In this document: piece by piece, positions 43,509 to 52,184 of the stretch | Position numbering within the stretch: the stretch's first letter is position 1 | Layout: every line of letters starts with the position of its first letter | Source: Neorhizobium populisoli | Lineage (GTDB): Bacteria > Pseudomonadota > Alphaproteobacteria > Rhizobiales > Rhizobiaceae | DNA length: 64,000 nt | Direction: 5' to 3' | Assembly: GCF_019430945.1 (NCBI RefSeq) | Contig: NZ_JAHYCB010000005.1 | Span: 186,001-250,000, forward strand | The notes under the pieces: model-generated | Seen by the model: the letters and a program-made list of their open reading frames with translations, nothing else | Databases searched by the model: none | Told to the model about the DNA's origin: nothing | Position numbers and translations under genes: made by a program

Positions 43509-44081
43509 ATGAGGGTGAGCCGCGAACAGGCCGGAGAAAACCGTTTTCGCGTCATTGCGATGGCGGGCGAACTTTTCCGTGAACGCGGCTTCGACGGCAT
43601 CGGCATTGCCGACCTGATGAAGGCTGCGGGCCTCACCCATGGCGGCTTTTACGGGCAGTTCAAATCCAAGATGGATCTTGCGGCCGAAGCATCCCGGCAG
43701 GCGCTTGCCGCCAATGCCACGCTCTGGCGCGAGACGATCAACCGCACCCGGGACAGGGCGCTCAGCGCCATTACCGGCATGTATCTGGCCCGTCCGAACC
43801 TCATCATGCGCGCCAAGGGCTGCACCTTCGCGTCGCTAGGCGCCGACGCCGCCCGCCAGGATGACGAGATCAAGGCGGTCTTTGCCGAAGGCATCGAAAC
43901 CCATCTGAAACTGCTTCAGGAAATCATCGAGGGTAATGGCGACGAGGACCGCCGGCGCAGAGCGATCGTGGTTCTGTCGCAAATGGTCGGCGCGATGACG
44001 CTTGCCCGCGCCGTTGGCGACACGCCATTCGCCGAGGAAATCCTCGCCGCAGTCCGCGACGAACATCAGACCCGCCATTAA
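43509..44081 (+). CDS. TetR-family transcriptional regulator
   Basis: 190 residues from ATG 43509, preceded by GAAGGAG (43496-43502). The N-terminal helix-turn-helix is GIGIADLMKAAGLTHGGFYGQFKSKMDL (about 30-57, shown in part), the pattern with HGGFY found in a TetR branch that often controls oxidoreductase or fatty-acyl genes. The ligand domain includes MRAKGCTFASLGADAA. Divergent from the FabF-like/thiolase pair, with twin palindromes between. Confidence 0.87.
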   Translation: MRVSREQAGENRFRVIAMAGELFRERGFDGIGIADLMKAAGLTHGGFYGQFKSKMDLAAEASRQALAANATLWRETINRTRDRALSAITGMYLARPNLIMRAKGCTFASLGADAARQDDEIKAVFAEGIETHLKLLQEIIEGNGDEDRRRRAIVVLSQMVGAMTLARAVGDTPFAEEILAAVRDEHQTRH

Positions 44082-44226
44082 GCCTTTCTATCGCAAAGGA
44101 AATGCAATTCTCCTGACCGGAGCAATGAGAATTTGTTCCCGAATGCGATGAAGTGAAATTTCCTGCCTGTGCGTCAGGCAATTTCGCTGGCAATATCCTG
44201 ACCAATAAAAGCATCAGGAGAGACCC

Positions 44227-45837
44227 ATGACGATCGCCCATCTATCCCGACGCACTCTTTTGCAGGCAGGCGCCGCCCTGGCCGCCTCGACCGCGCTCCC
44301 GACATTCGCTCATGCCCAGGCAGCGACTGCCGGTGGCCGCCTGATCGTCGCAGCCGATTCCGAACCGAAGAACCTTAACCCGGCGATCGTAGCGTCGAAC
44401 GGTGTGTTCTTCATCGCCAGCAAAGTCGTGGAGACACTCGCAGAGGCCTCCTTCAGCGGCAAGGACGGCCTGAGCCCCCGCCTCGCCACGTCCTGGGAAG
44501 GTTCCGCGGACGGCAAGTCCGTTACCTTCAAGCTTCGCGAAGGCGTGAAATGGCATGACGGCAAGCCGTTCACCTCGGCCGACGTCGCGTTCTCCGCGCT
44601 CAAGATCTGGAAGCCGCTTCAAAATCTCGGCCGCCTCGTCTTCGCCAATCTCGAAGACGTCGAGACGCCCGACGATACCACCGCTATCTTCAAATTCTCC
44701 AAGCCGACACCGCTGCAGCTCATCCGCAATGCGTTGCCAGTGGTCAGCAGTGTTGTGCCGAAGCATGTCTACGAAGGCTCCGACATCAACGCCAGTCCGG
44801 CCAATGTGAAGCTCATCGGCACCGGCCCGTTCAAGTTCACCGAATACAAGCCGGGCGAATATTACCGCCTCACCAGGAATGCCGACTACTGGAACAAGGG
44901 CGAACCGAAGCTCGACGAAGTGATCTTCCGCGTCCTGCCCGATCGCGCCGGCGCCGGTGCGGCACTGGAGGCGGAGGAAATCCAGCTCGCAGCCTTCTCG
45001 GCCGTGCCGCTCACCGATCTTTCCCGCATTTCCAAGGTGCCGGGCATCAAGGTGATTTCCAAGGGCTACGAGGCGCTCACCTATCAGCTGGTCATCGAGA
45101 TCAACCATCGCCGCAAGGAACTGGCTGACGTGAAGGTCCGCCAGGCCATCGCCCATGCCATCGACAAGAAATTCGTCGTCGATACGATCTTCCTCGGTTA
45201 CGCCGCCGCCTCGACCGGTCCGGTGCCGAAAAACGCGCCGGAATTCTACGACCCAACCGTTCCGACCTATGCCTTCGACGTCGCCAAGGCCAATGCCCTT
45301 CTCGACGAGGCCGGTTACAAGAAGGGCGCCGACGGCAAGCGCTTCGCGCTGAAACTCCGTCCCGCGCCCTATTTCAACGAAACGAAGCAGTTTGGGGACT
45401 ATCTGCGCCAGGCACTTTCCGCCGTCGGCATCGACGCTCAGCTCGTCAACGCGGATGCCGCCGCCCACCAGAAAGCGGTCTATACCGACCATGATTTCGA
45501 CCTTGCCATCGGCCCGCCGGTCTTCCGTGGCGATCCGGCAATTTCGACGACCATCCTCGTCCAGTCCGGCATTCCGGACGGCGTGCCCTTCTCCAACCAG
45601 GGCGGATACGCCAGCAAGGAACTGGACGACGTCATCGCCAAGGCTGCCGTGACGGTCGATACGGCTGCCCGCACCGACCTCTACAAGCAGTTCCAGAAGC
45701 TTGTCGCGACCGACCTTCCACTGATCAACGTTGCGGAATGGGGATTTATCTCCGTCGCACGCGATACCGTAGTCAACGTCTCCAACAATCCGCGCTGGGC
45801 GGTTTCGAACTGGTCGGATACCACGCTGAAATCATGA
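44227..45837 (+). CDS. ABC importer substrate-binding protein, SBP_bac_5 family
   Basis: 536 residues. Twin-arginine signal SRRTLLQAGAALAASTALP with cleavage after AHA near residue 30. Cluster-5 features: RLIVAADSEPKNLNPAIVAS at the mature N terminus, RLATSWEGSADGKSVTFKLREGVKWHDG and ALAHAIDKKF-like VRQAIAHAIDKKFV. Binds peptides, nickel or small amines/opines for Dpp-type uptake. First gene of a complete importer cassette; the 145 bases upstream probably hold its promoter but no clear operator was seen. Confidence 0.9.
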   Translation: MTIAHLSRRTLLQAGAALAASTALPTFAHAQAATAGGRLIVAADSEPKNLNPAIVASNGVFFIASKVVETLAEASFSGKDGLSPRLATSWEGSADGKSVTFKLREGVKWHDGKPFTSADVAFSALKIWKPLQNLGRLVFANLEDVETPDDTTAIFKFSKPTPLQLIRNALPVVSSVVPKHVYEGSDINASPANVKLIGTGPFKFTEYKPGEYYRLTRNADYWNKGEPKLDEVIFRVLPDRAGAGAALEAEEIQLAAFSAVPLTDLSRISKVPGIKVISKGYEALTYQLVIEINHRRKELADVKVRQAIAHAIDKKFVVDTIFLGYAAASTGPVPKNAPEFYDPTVPTYAFDVAKANALLDEAGYKKGADGKRFALKLRPAPYFNETKQFGDYLRQALSAVGIDAQLVNADAAAHQKAVYTDHDFDLAIGPPVFRGDPAISTTILVQSGIPDGVPFSNQGGYASKELDDVIAKAAVTVDTAARTDLYKQFQKLVATDLPLINVAEWGFISVARDTVVNVSNNPRWAVSNWSDTTLKS

Positions 45838-45880
45838 TAGGCTGACGGTTCAGAATCCGAATCTCGAGGCCTTCCGTAGC

Positions 45881-46870
45881 GTGAACCGTGCCCTTCGAAT
45901 GATCAGGCGACGCGCGATCAGCAGCATTCCCGTGCTGCTGATCGTCATCATCTTGACCTTTCTTCTGCTTGAATCCGCCTCTGGCGACGCGGTCGATGCC
46001 TATCTGCTGTCGATCGGTGGCGGCGATGCGATCGTGGCGAAGTCTCTGCGTCAATCCTACGGCCTCGACCAGTCCATGCTGGCCCGTCTCTGGCTCTATT
46101 TCACGTCGCTGGCAAAGCTCGATCTGGGCTGGTCCGTCGCATTCGGCCGCCCTGTTCTCGATCTCATCCTCGAACGATTGCCCAACACGCTCCTTCTGAT
46201 GGGCAGCGCCACGGCATTGTCCTTCGGCCTCGGTTCCGCGCTCGGCATCGTCGCCGGCGCAAAGCCGGAAAGCATAAGGGACAGAACGCTCTCCGCCGTT
46301 TCCCTGATTCTCTACGCGATCCCGAGCTTCTGGCTCGGCCTCGTTCTGTCCATCGTCTTTGCCGTACAGCTGCGCTGGCTGCCGACCTCCGGCATCGAAA
46401 CGATCGCCTCCGGCAAGGTCGGCCTTGCCCGGGCCGCCGACATTGCCCGTCACCTCGTCCTGCCGGTAGGTACACTTGCCCTTATCTACATGGCATTATT
46501 CATCCGTGTAATGCGTGCCGGCATGGCGGAGGCCTGGCAACTCGATTTCGTTCTCTTCGCCCGTTCCAAGGGGCTTTCCCGAACACGGATCGTGCTTCGC
46601 CACGTGGCGCGCAACGCGCTTCTACCGCTCGTCACTATGCTCGGCCTGCAATCTGCCGCCATGATCGGCGGCAGTGTCGTGATCGAAAGCATCTTCGCCA
46701 TTCCGGGTTTCGGCCGATTGGCGCAGGAAGCGGTGAGCGGCCGCGATGCACCGCTCCTGATGGGCATCATCGTCGTCAGCGCCGTGCTGGTGATCTGCGT
46801 CAACCTGGTCGTGGACCTTGTCTATACCGCGCTCGACCCGCGCGTCGGCGCGTCGGAGAACCGCGCATGA
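45881..46870 (+). CDS. ABC importer permease, DppB type
   Basis: 329 residues from GTG 45881. Six-helix DppB-type permease; the ATPase-docking loop is LFARSKGLSRTRIVLRHVARNA and the C terminus has VIESIFAIPGFGRLAQEAVSGRD, both diagnostic of the family. The start codon of the next gene overlaps its stop (ATGA). Confidence 0.9.
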   Translation: MNRALRMIRRRAISSIPVLLIVIILTFLLLESASGDAVDAYLLSIGGGDAIVAKSLRQSYGLDQSMLARLWLYFTSLAKLDLGWSVAFGRPVLDLILERLPNTLLLMGSATALSFGLGSALGIVAGAKPESIRDRTLSAVSLILYAIPSFWLGLVLSIVFAVQLRWLPTSGIETIASGKVGLARAADIARHLVLPVGTLALIYMALFIRVMRAGMAEAWQLDFVLFARSKGLSRTRIVLRHVARNALLPLVTMLGLQSAAMIGGSVVIESIFAIPGFGRLAQEAVSGRDAPLLMGIIVVSAVLVICVNLVVDLVYTALDPRVGASENRA

Positions 46871-47697
46871 GGTGGCTTCGCAATGTCGCCGGAACTCCCG
46901 AAGGCGCGATAGGCCTCGGTATTCTGCTGCTTCTGGGCCTGATCGCGCTTTTCGCGCCGATCCTGTCGCCGGGCGATCCGTTACGCATTGCCGGCCAACC
47001 GCTGCTCGCGCCGTTTACCGATCCAAGCTTCCCGCTCGGCACCGATCGTCTCGGCCGTGACGTATTGGCCGGCATCCTTCACGGAACGCGAACGTCGCTT
47101 GCAGTCGGCATTGCTGCGGCACTTGCCGCAATCGCTATCGGCCTCTGCATCGGCCTGACGGCGGGCCTGGCGGGTGGGCTCGTCGATGAGGCCCTGATGC
47201 GCGTCGTCGATGCGTTCCAGATCGTCCCGAGCTTCCTGCTGGCGCTCGCCTTCGTCAGCGTCATCGGCGCATCGGTGCCGGTCGTGGTCGTGGCCATTGC
47301 GCTGGGCGCCTGGGCCGATCCCGCGCGGCTGACACGGGCACAGGTCTTGTCGATCCGCGAACGAGATTACGTCGCCTCCGCCCGCGTGATCGGCATGCAT
47401 CCCGCCGAGATCGCCTTCCGGCAGATCCTGCCGAATGCCTTGCCGCCGGTGCTGGCACTCTCGGCGATCATCGTCGCCGCCGCTATCCTCACCGAAGCGG
47501 CCCTCTCATTCCTCGGACTCGGCGACCCGAACGTCGTCACCTGGGGCTCGATGATTGCGGAAGGCCGCAATATCCTGCGTTCCTCGCCGTCGCTTTCCAT
47601 CTTTCCGGGCATCGCACTCGTCATCACCGTGATCGGCGTCTACCTCTTCAGCGAGGGACTGAACAAGGTGCTCGCCGGACGCAGGGGGCGCGTATGA
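46867..47697 (+). CDS. ABC importer permease, DppC type
   Basis: 276 residues. N-terminal helix followed by the family motif GTDRLGRDVLAGILHGTRTS; docking loop ASARVIGMHPAEIAFRQILPN; then EAALSFLGLGDPNVVTWGSM. Overlaps both neighbours by four bases, so it is part of a tightly coupled operon. Confidence 0.9.
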   Translation: MRWLRNVAGTPEGAIGLGILLLLGLIALFAPILSPGDPLRIAGQPLLAPFTDPSFPLGTDRLGRDVLAGILHGTRTSLAVGIAAALAAIAIGLCIGLTAGLAGGLVDEALMRVVDAFQIVPSFLLALAFVSVIGASVPVVVVAIALGAWADPARLTRAQVLSIRERDYVASARVIGMHPAEIAFRQILPNALPPVLALSAIIVAAAILTEAALSFLGLGDPNVVTWGSMIAEGRNILRSSPSLSIFPGIALVITVIGVYLFSEGLNKVLAGRRGRV

Positions 47698-48476
47698 GCA
47701 TGCTTTGCGAAATCCGCGATCTTGCGGTCACCTATCGAAGCCAGAAGGTTCCGGCGCTAACGGATGTGAACCTTGGCATCGAAGCGGGAAAGAGGCTGGC
47801 GATCATCGGTGAAAGCGGTTCGGGCAAAAGCACGCTCGCTCGTACGCTGGCGGGCCTTCTGCCGGCCGGAGCGAAAATCTCCGGCAATATTGAGTGGCAG
47901 AGCGGAAAATCACCCGTTGCCGGCCGTGATCTCGGCTTCGTTTTCCAGGACCCGACCTCCAGCCTCAACCCGGTGCTGACGATCGGCGAACAGGTGGCGG
48001 AGAGCGCACGGCGCCATCTCGGCCTTTCGTGGAAGGATGCGCAGATCCGCGCCTTGGAAATGCTGGAGCGCGTGCGCATTCCGCAACCGGAAAATGCATC
48101 CAGGGCATTCCCCCATCAGCTTTCCGGTGGCCAGCGGCAGCGCGTGGCGATCGCCGCTGCGCTGGCAGCGAGACCAAAAATTCTGATCGCCGACGAAGCG
48201 ACCAGTGCTCTCGACATGGTCGTACAGGCAGAGATCGTCTCGCTCCTCGACGAACTGGTGCGCGAAGCCGGCATGACGCTGATCTTCATCACGCACGATA
48301 TCGCGCTCGCATCTGGTTTTACGGATCACATCGCCATATTCAAGGACGGCAGCCTGATCGAATCCGGACCGACAATCGCGATTCTTTCATCCCCTCACGC
48401 GACCTATACGAAAACACTCCTCGCCAGCCATCGCGATCTCTCGACTCCACCGCTGATCGCGGAGGCAGTCATATGA
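47694..48476 (+). CDS. ABC importer ATPase, DppD type
   Basis: 260 residues. Walker A GESGSGKSTLARTLAG, Q-loop FVFQDPTSSLNPVLTIGEQ, signature LSGGQRQRVAIAAAL, Walker B ILIADEATSALD and H-loop ITHDIALA. It is shorter than classic DppD (about 330) because the C-terminal peptide-transport extension with its Cys cluster is missing. Overlaps the next ATPase gene by four bases. Confidence 0.9.
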   Translation: MSMLCEIRDLAVTYRSQKVPALTDVNLGIEAGKRLAIIGESGSGKSTLARTLAGLLPAGAKISGNIEWQSGKSPVAGRDLGFVFQDPTSSLNPVLTIGEQVAESARRHLGLSWKDAQIRALEMLERVRIPQPENASRAFPHQLSGGQRQRVAIAAALAARPKILIADEATSALDMVVQAEIVSLLDELVREAGMTLIFITHDIALASGFTDHIAIFKDGSLIESGPTIAILSSPHATYTKTLLASHRDLSTPPLIAEAVI

Positions 48477-49270
48477 CCCTGTTGGAAATCGAAAGACTAT
48501 CGAAACGGTTTTCATCCGGCAGCCGCGATGTGGCCGCATTGAACGACGTCTCGCTGTCGCTCGCTCCCGCCGAAACGCTTGGCCTCGTCGGTGCGTCGGG
48601 AAGCGGCAAATCGACCCTCGCCCGTATCCTGATGCGCCTGATCCCGGCAGATGGCGGCGCGATCCGCTTCGAGGGCGAAGACTGGCTTTCGTTGTCGGGC
48701 GCCGACCTGCGCCGTCGCCGGGCGCGTATCCAGATGGTCTTTCAGGATGTTTTGGGCGCTTTTAATCCGCGTGCCACCGTCGGCTCGGTGCTCGACGATC
48801 CGCTACGCATCCATAACATCGTTCCCAAAGCAGATCGGCGACGGGAAATTGCAGCCCTGCTGGATCGTGTCGGCCTGCCGGCGGATTATGCCGACCGTTC
48901 CATACGCGATGTCTCCGGCGGCCAGCGGCAAAGGATCGCCATTGCACGGGCGATCGCGACGCAACCCTCACTGATCGTCCTTGACGAGGCGGTATCCGCC
49001 CTCGACGTTTCGATCCGCGGCAAGATCCTTGAACTATTGGTGGAGTTGCAGCGGGAACGCGGCATCGCCTATCTATTCGTATCGCACGATCTTTCCGTGC
49101 TGCGCGCCGTCTCGCACCGGATCGCGGTCATGGATGCCGGCCGACTGGTGGAAACGGGAGCCGCCGGCCGGGTGATCGAAAATCCGCATTCCGCAGCCGC
49201 ACACGCGCTGATCGCCGCCGTGCCGCGCCTCGTGACTGGAATACCGCAAGGACCTTCGCATGACCTCTGA
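48473..49270 (+). CDS. ABC importer ATPase, DppF type
   Basis: 265 residues from ATG 48473, overlapping the previous stop. Walker A GASGSGKSTLARILMRL, Q-loop MVFQDVLGAFNPRATV, signature VSGGQRQRIAIARAI and Walker B LIVLDEAVSALDV. It also lacks the usual C-terminal oligopeptide extension. Its end overlaps the aminotransferase gene by 11 bases, joining that enzyme to the operon. Confidence 0.9.
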   Translation: MTLLEIERLSKRFSSGSRDVAALNDVSLSLAPAETLGLVGASGSGKSTLARILMRLIPADGGAIRFEGEDWLSLSGADLRRRRARIQMVFQDVLGAFNPRATVGSVLDDPLRIHNIVPKADRRREIAALLDRVGLPADYADRSIRDVSGGQRQRIAIARAIATQPSLIVLDEAVSALDVSIRGKILELLVELQRERGIAYLFVSHDLSVLRAVSHRIAVMDAGRLVETGAAGRVIENPHSAAAHALIAAVPRLVTGIPQGPSHDL

Positions 49271-50351
49271 CTTCTGGCATCCACTGCACGATACGCCTGC
49301 CTTTCCCTCCGCGCGTTACGCTGCGGTTGCCGACCGGCTCGGCAAGGTCCTGAAGACGAAGAACGACATTCTGCTGATCCAGGCGGAAGCAGTCGTCGCG
49401 CTTGAGGCTGTCGCCGTAAGCCTTACCCGACCGGATTTGAAAACCGTCAATATTGCCACCAGCATGTATGGCGGCTGGTTTGGCCAATGGATGCGCCGAG
49501 GGGGCGCCGACGTCATCGAACTGAAAGCCGAGCCCGCCCGCCCGATCGATACGGCAGCGGTCGAAGCGATATTGAATTCCAATCCGGATACCAAGGTCCT
49601 GGCATTCGTCCACGCGGAATCGGCGAGCGGCATCCGCAATCCGCTGGAGGAAATCGTTGCACTCGCTCGCGCCCGCGGCATCGTCACGGTCGTCGATGCG
49701 GTCGCTTCGGTCGGTGGCCACGCGCTTGATGTCGATCAGCTCGGCATCGACATCGCGGTGATCGGTCCGCAAAAGGCACTCGCCGGTCCGGCTGGCCTTT
49801 CAGCGATCTCGATCAGCCCGGCCGCCTGGAAACTGATTTCTGAAGCAAACGGCCCAAGGGATTCAGTTCTTTCGCTTCTCGACCAGAAGGCGTGGCTCGA
49901 GTCAGGCCGCGGCATGCTTCCCGGAACGACCGCGCCGCTGGAATTCTTCGCGCTCGAAGCGGCGCTCGACCGTGCCGAAGCGGAAGGCATCGATCAGGTC
50001 GTCGCGCGGCATGTGCGAGCCGCGAGAGCGACCCGGGCAGCTCTTGCCGCCATGCGCGCCGAACTCTGGGTGGAACTGACCAAGGGCTCCAATCTCGTCA
50101 CGACAGTTAAACTGCCGCAGGGCATCGACCCCGACGCGCTGCTTTCCGTTGCGCCACGCGTCATGGAGCTTTCGGCCGGCGTCGGGCCGGGCGCGGAACG
50201 GTTGATCCGGCTGAACCATACCGGCCGGCGCGCGCGCTTCGACAGCGTTCTCGGCAATGTCACGGCCTTCGGCATGGGCTTGCGGCGACTGGGCTTCAAG
50301 GCGGACATCTCGGCCGCGGTCGATGCGATTGCGCTGCATTACGGGGATTAG
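49260..50351 (+). CDS. Class-V PLP-dependent aminotransferase (alanine/serine-glyoxylate type)
   Basis: 363 residues. The Asp that holds the pyridine nitrogen is in VTVVDAVASVGG and the PLP lysine is in VIGPQKALAGPAGL (about residue 172), the pattern of serine/alanine-glyoxylate aminotransferases. Translationally coupled to the end of a Dpp-type importer operon, so the imported compound may be an amino acid, an amine or a precursor that is transaminated. It shows no clear cysteine desulfurase features. The exact amino donor is not deducible. Confidence 0.85.
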   Translation: MTSDFWHPLHDTPAFPSARYAAVADRLGKVLKTKNDILLIQAEAVVALEAVAVSLTRPDLKTVNIATSMYGGWFGQWMRRGGADVIELKAEPARPIDTAAVEAILNSNPDTKVLAFVHAESASGIRNPLEEIVALARARGIVTVVDAVASVGGHALDVDQLGIDIAVIGPQKALAGPAGLSAISISPAAWKLISEANGPRDSVLSLLDQKAWLESGRGMLPGTTAPLEFFALEAALDRAEAEGIDQVVARHVRAARATRAALAAMRAELWVELTKGSNLVTTVKLPQGIDPDALLSVAPRVMELSAGVGPGAERLIRLNHTGRRARFDSVLGNVTAFGMGLRRLGFKADISAAVDAIALHYGD

Positions 50352-50372
50352 AAAATCGCATCGTAACCTGCG

Positions 50373-50397
50373 CATCCTCGACACAAGGCCGAGGATG
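50373..50397 (+). repeat. Short palindromic intergenic repeat
   Basis: CATCCTCG and CGAGGATG separated by nine bases, followed by ACGATAC. It resembles one half of the larger element at 63444-63529 and sits between convergent genes, where it may also end transcription. Confidence 0.45.
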
Positions 50398-50414
50398 ACG
50401 ATACGGCTAGGTTG

Positions 50415-51971
50415 TCACGAGAAGCGTTCGACCAACCACTGGCGAGAAATCATCTCGTCTTCATGACCAATGCCGTGGTTGGCATCGAGCTTTTGCGCGG
50501 CCACGTCCGCGCCCGCATCCCGTAACCGGCCTTCGATTTCCGCCGCCAGATGACCGTAGAAATCATCCTTCGCGCTGAGCGAGAGAACCTGCGTTCCGGA
50601 AAGATCGGCAACAGGCTTCTCCTCCAGGCAATTCATCGAGCGTAAAAGCACCGCCTTGCGGATCACCCCCGGATGAAGCTGCATGACTGCGCCGATCATG
50701 TTGCCGCCGTTCGACCAGCCGACAAAGCCGGTCCGCGCCGGATCGATACCATAGGCCGGTACCAGTTCTTCCACGAAAGCGGCGAACGCCTCCGCCTCCG
50801 AAACGATCTCCTTCTGATCGAAGGTCGTCCGGCTGAAGCGGCGGAAATAGCGCGGATGCCCTTCGTCGTTGGAGCGCCCGCGCACGCCGATGAGCATGGC
50901 ATTCGGCATGGTGTTGCGGCCGAAAGGCAGCATCGTTATTTCATTGCCACCGGTGCCGTGTAAAAGGACCAGCGTCGAACCGTCCCATTCCTCCGGCATA
51001 TGGATGCGATGCACGAAAGGCAGATCGCGATAGATCACGCGCTCTTCGCCCGGCAGGCCGAACTGCGGCAGCATGACCCGCAATATGTCTGGATCCTGCT
51101 TGAAATGTTTTGGAATGAAGAGCTGCGTCCCGAGCGTATCCTGCGTCTCGTCCGTCGCAAATCCCGGCCCGTCGCTCGCAAGTTCGATCAGTGTCCCGCC
51201 CGGTTCGCGCACATAGAGCGAATAGAAATATTCTCGATCATGCATATTCATCTCGCCCGCATTTTCGGCAGCCAGACCCGCATGCACCTCTTCCACCTTT
51301 GCCCGATCGGGCGCACGGAGCGCGATATGATCGATCGTCCCGGTACCGGGCGCCGCCGTCCAGAAACCGCCCGCATCACGCACATCGACGACATCCATCG
51401 CATCGGACACCAGCCGCTGGATGGTCCCTTCCTTGGCGCCGAGCCGCAGGCCCATATGCCGGGTCAGAAATTCAGCCGTCTCATCCGGCTTTTCGGAAAG
51501 AATAGTCGCGCCGCGCAGCCTGCGGATCGCATCCGGTTCGGCAATGCCGCCACCCTCCCACCAGACCCACGGAGCGATCTCCCCGACACCGACAAGCTTG
51601 ATGATGATTCCATCCGGATCGGTCAGGCGCAGGACGGGCTCGCCGAATTCCTGCGCCGGCCCGGAAAGCTTGATGTTGTGCTGGAGGGCCCGCGTCAGCC
51701 AGAAGCCGATAGCCTCCGGTGAAATAGCAAAACTGATTTCGCTTGGCGCGCCATGCCCGACGCGCCCGAACGACCCGTCTTCCCAGGCAAGGAACGTCAC
51801 CAGCGAACCGGGTGATGCAGCGCCATCGCCATAGAACAGATGAAGCTGCTGCGCATCTTCGAAACCCGCTGTACGCTTGACAAGCCGCAAGCCCAGGAAA
51901 CCGACGTAGAAATCCACATTTGCCTGGATTTTACGGGTAATGGCGGTGATGTGGTGGAGGCCGCTTGTCAT
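50415..51971 (-). CDS. Fusion of VOC ring-cleaving dioxygenase (MhqO-like) and serine hydrolase (MhqD-like)
   Basis: 518 residues from ATG 51971. The N-terminal half (1-310) has paired vicinal-oxygen-chelate modules: GLHHITAITRKIQANVDFYVGFLGL, LTDPDGIIIKLVG, GTIDHIALRAPDR and REPGGTLIELASDGPG, supplying two His and a Glu for metal. The C-terminal half (about 325-518) is an alpha/beta hydrolase: LLHGTGGNE, nucleophile Ser in GFVGWSNGGNM, Asp in LSAKDDFYG and His in DANHGIGHED. In Firmicutes these activities are separate proteins (MhqO and MhqD) that respond to quinones. The fusion would open a hydroquinone ring and hydrolyse an ester or lactone product. Divergent from the ABC exporter genes. 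Confidence 0.85.
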   Translation of the reverse strand: MTSGLHHITAITRKIQANVDFYVGFLGLRLVKRTAGFEDAQQLHLFYGDGAASPGSLVTFLAWEDGSFGRVGHGAPSEISFAISPEAIGFWLTRALQHNIKLSGPAQEFGEPVLRLTDPDGIIIKLVGVGEIAPWVWWEGGGIAEPDAIRRLRGATILSEKPDETAEFLTRHMGLRLGAKEGTIQRLVSDAMDVVDVRDAGGFWTAAPGTGTIDHIALRAPDRAKVEEVHAGLAAENAGEMNMHDREYFYSLYVREPGGTLIELASDGPGFATDETQDTLGTQLFIPKHFKQDPDILRVMLPQFGLPGEERVIYRDLPFVHRIHMPEEWDGSTLVLLHGTGGNEITMLPFGRNTMPNAMLIGVRGRSNDEGHPRYFRRFSRTTFDQKEIVSEAEAFAAFVEELVPAYGIDPARTGFVGWSNGGNMIGAVMQLHPGVIRKAVLLRSMNCLEEKPVADLSGTQVLSLSAKDDFYGHLAAEIEGRLRDAGADVAAQKLDANHGIGHEDEMISRQWLVERFS

Positions 51972-52184
51972 GAAACTCGCCTGGCTGAACAATCCGATGC
52001 GTTTCCTTTGGAAGAAAACCGGCCGGCGCGCAACCGCCGCCGTCATCCAATGAAATTTGCTTTTATCAAATCTGTTGACCGACTCGATCACTTATGTTCG
52101 CTAGACATGACCATTCATTCACCTCAGAATGGCCGTCTTCCCGGATTTTTATCCGGTTCATTGATTCATTTTTGGAATAAGACC

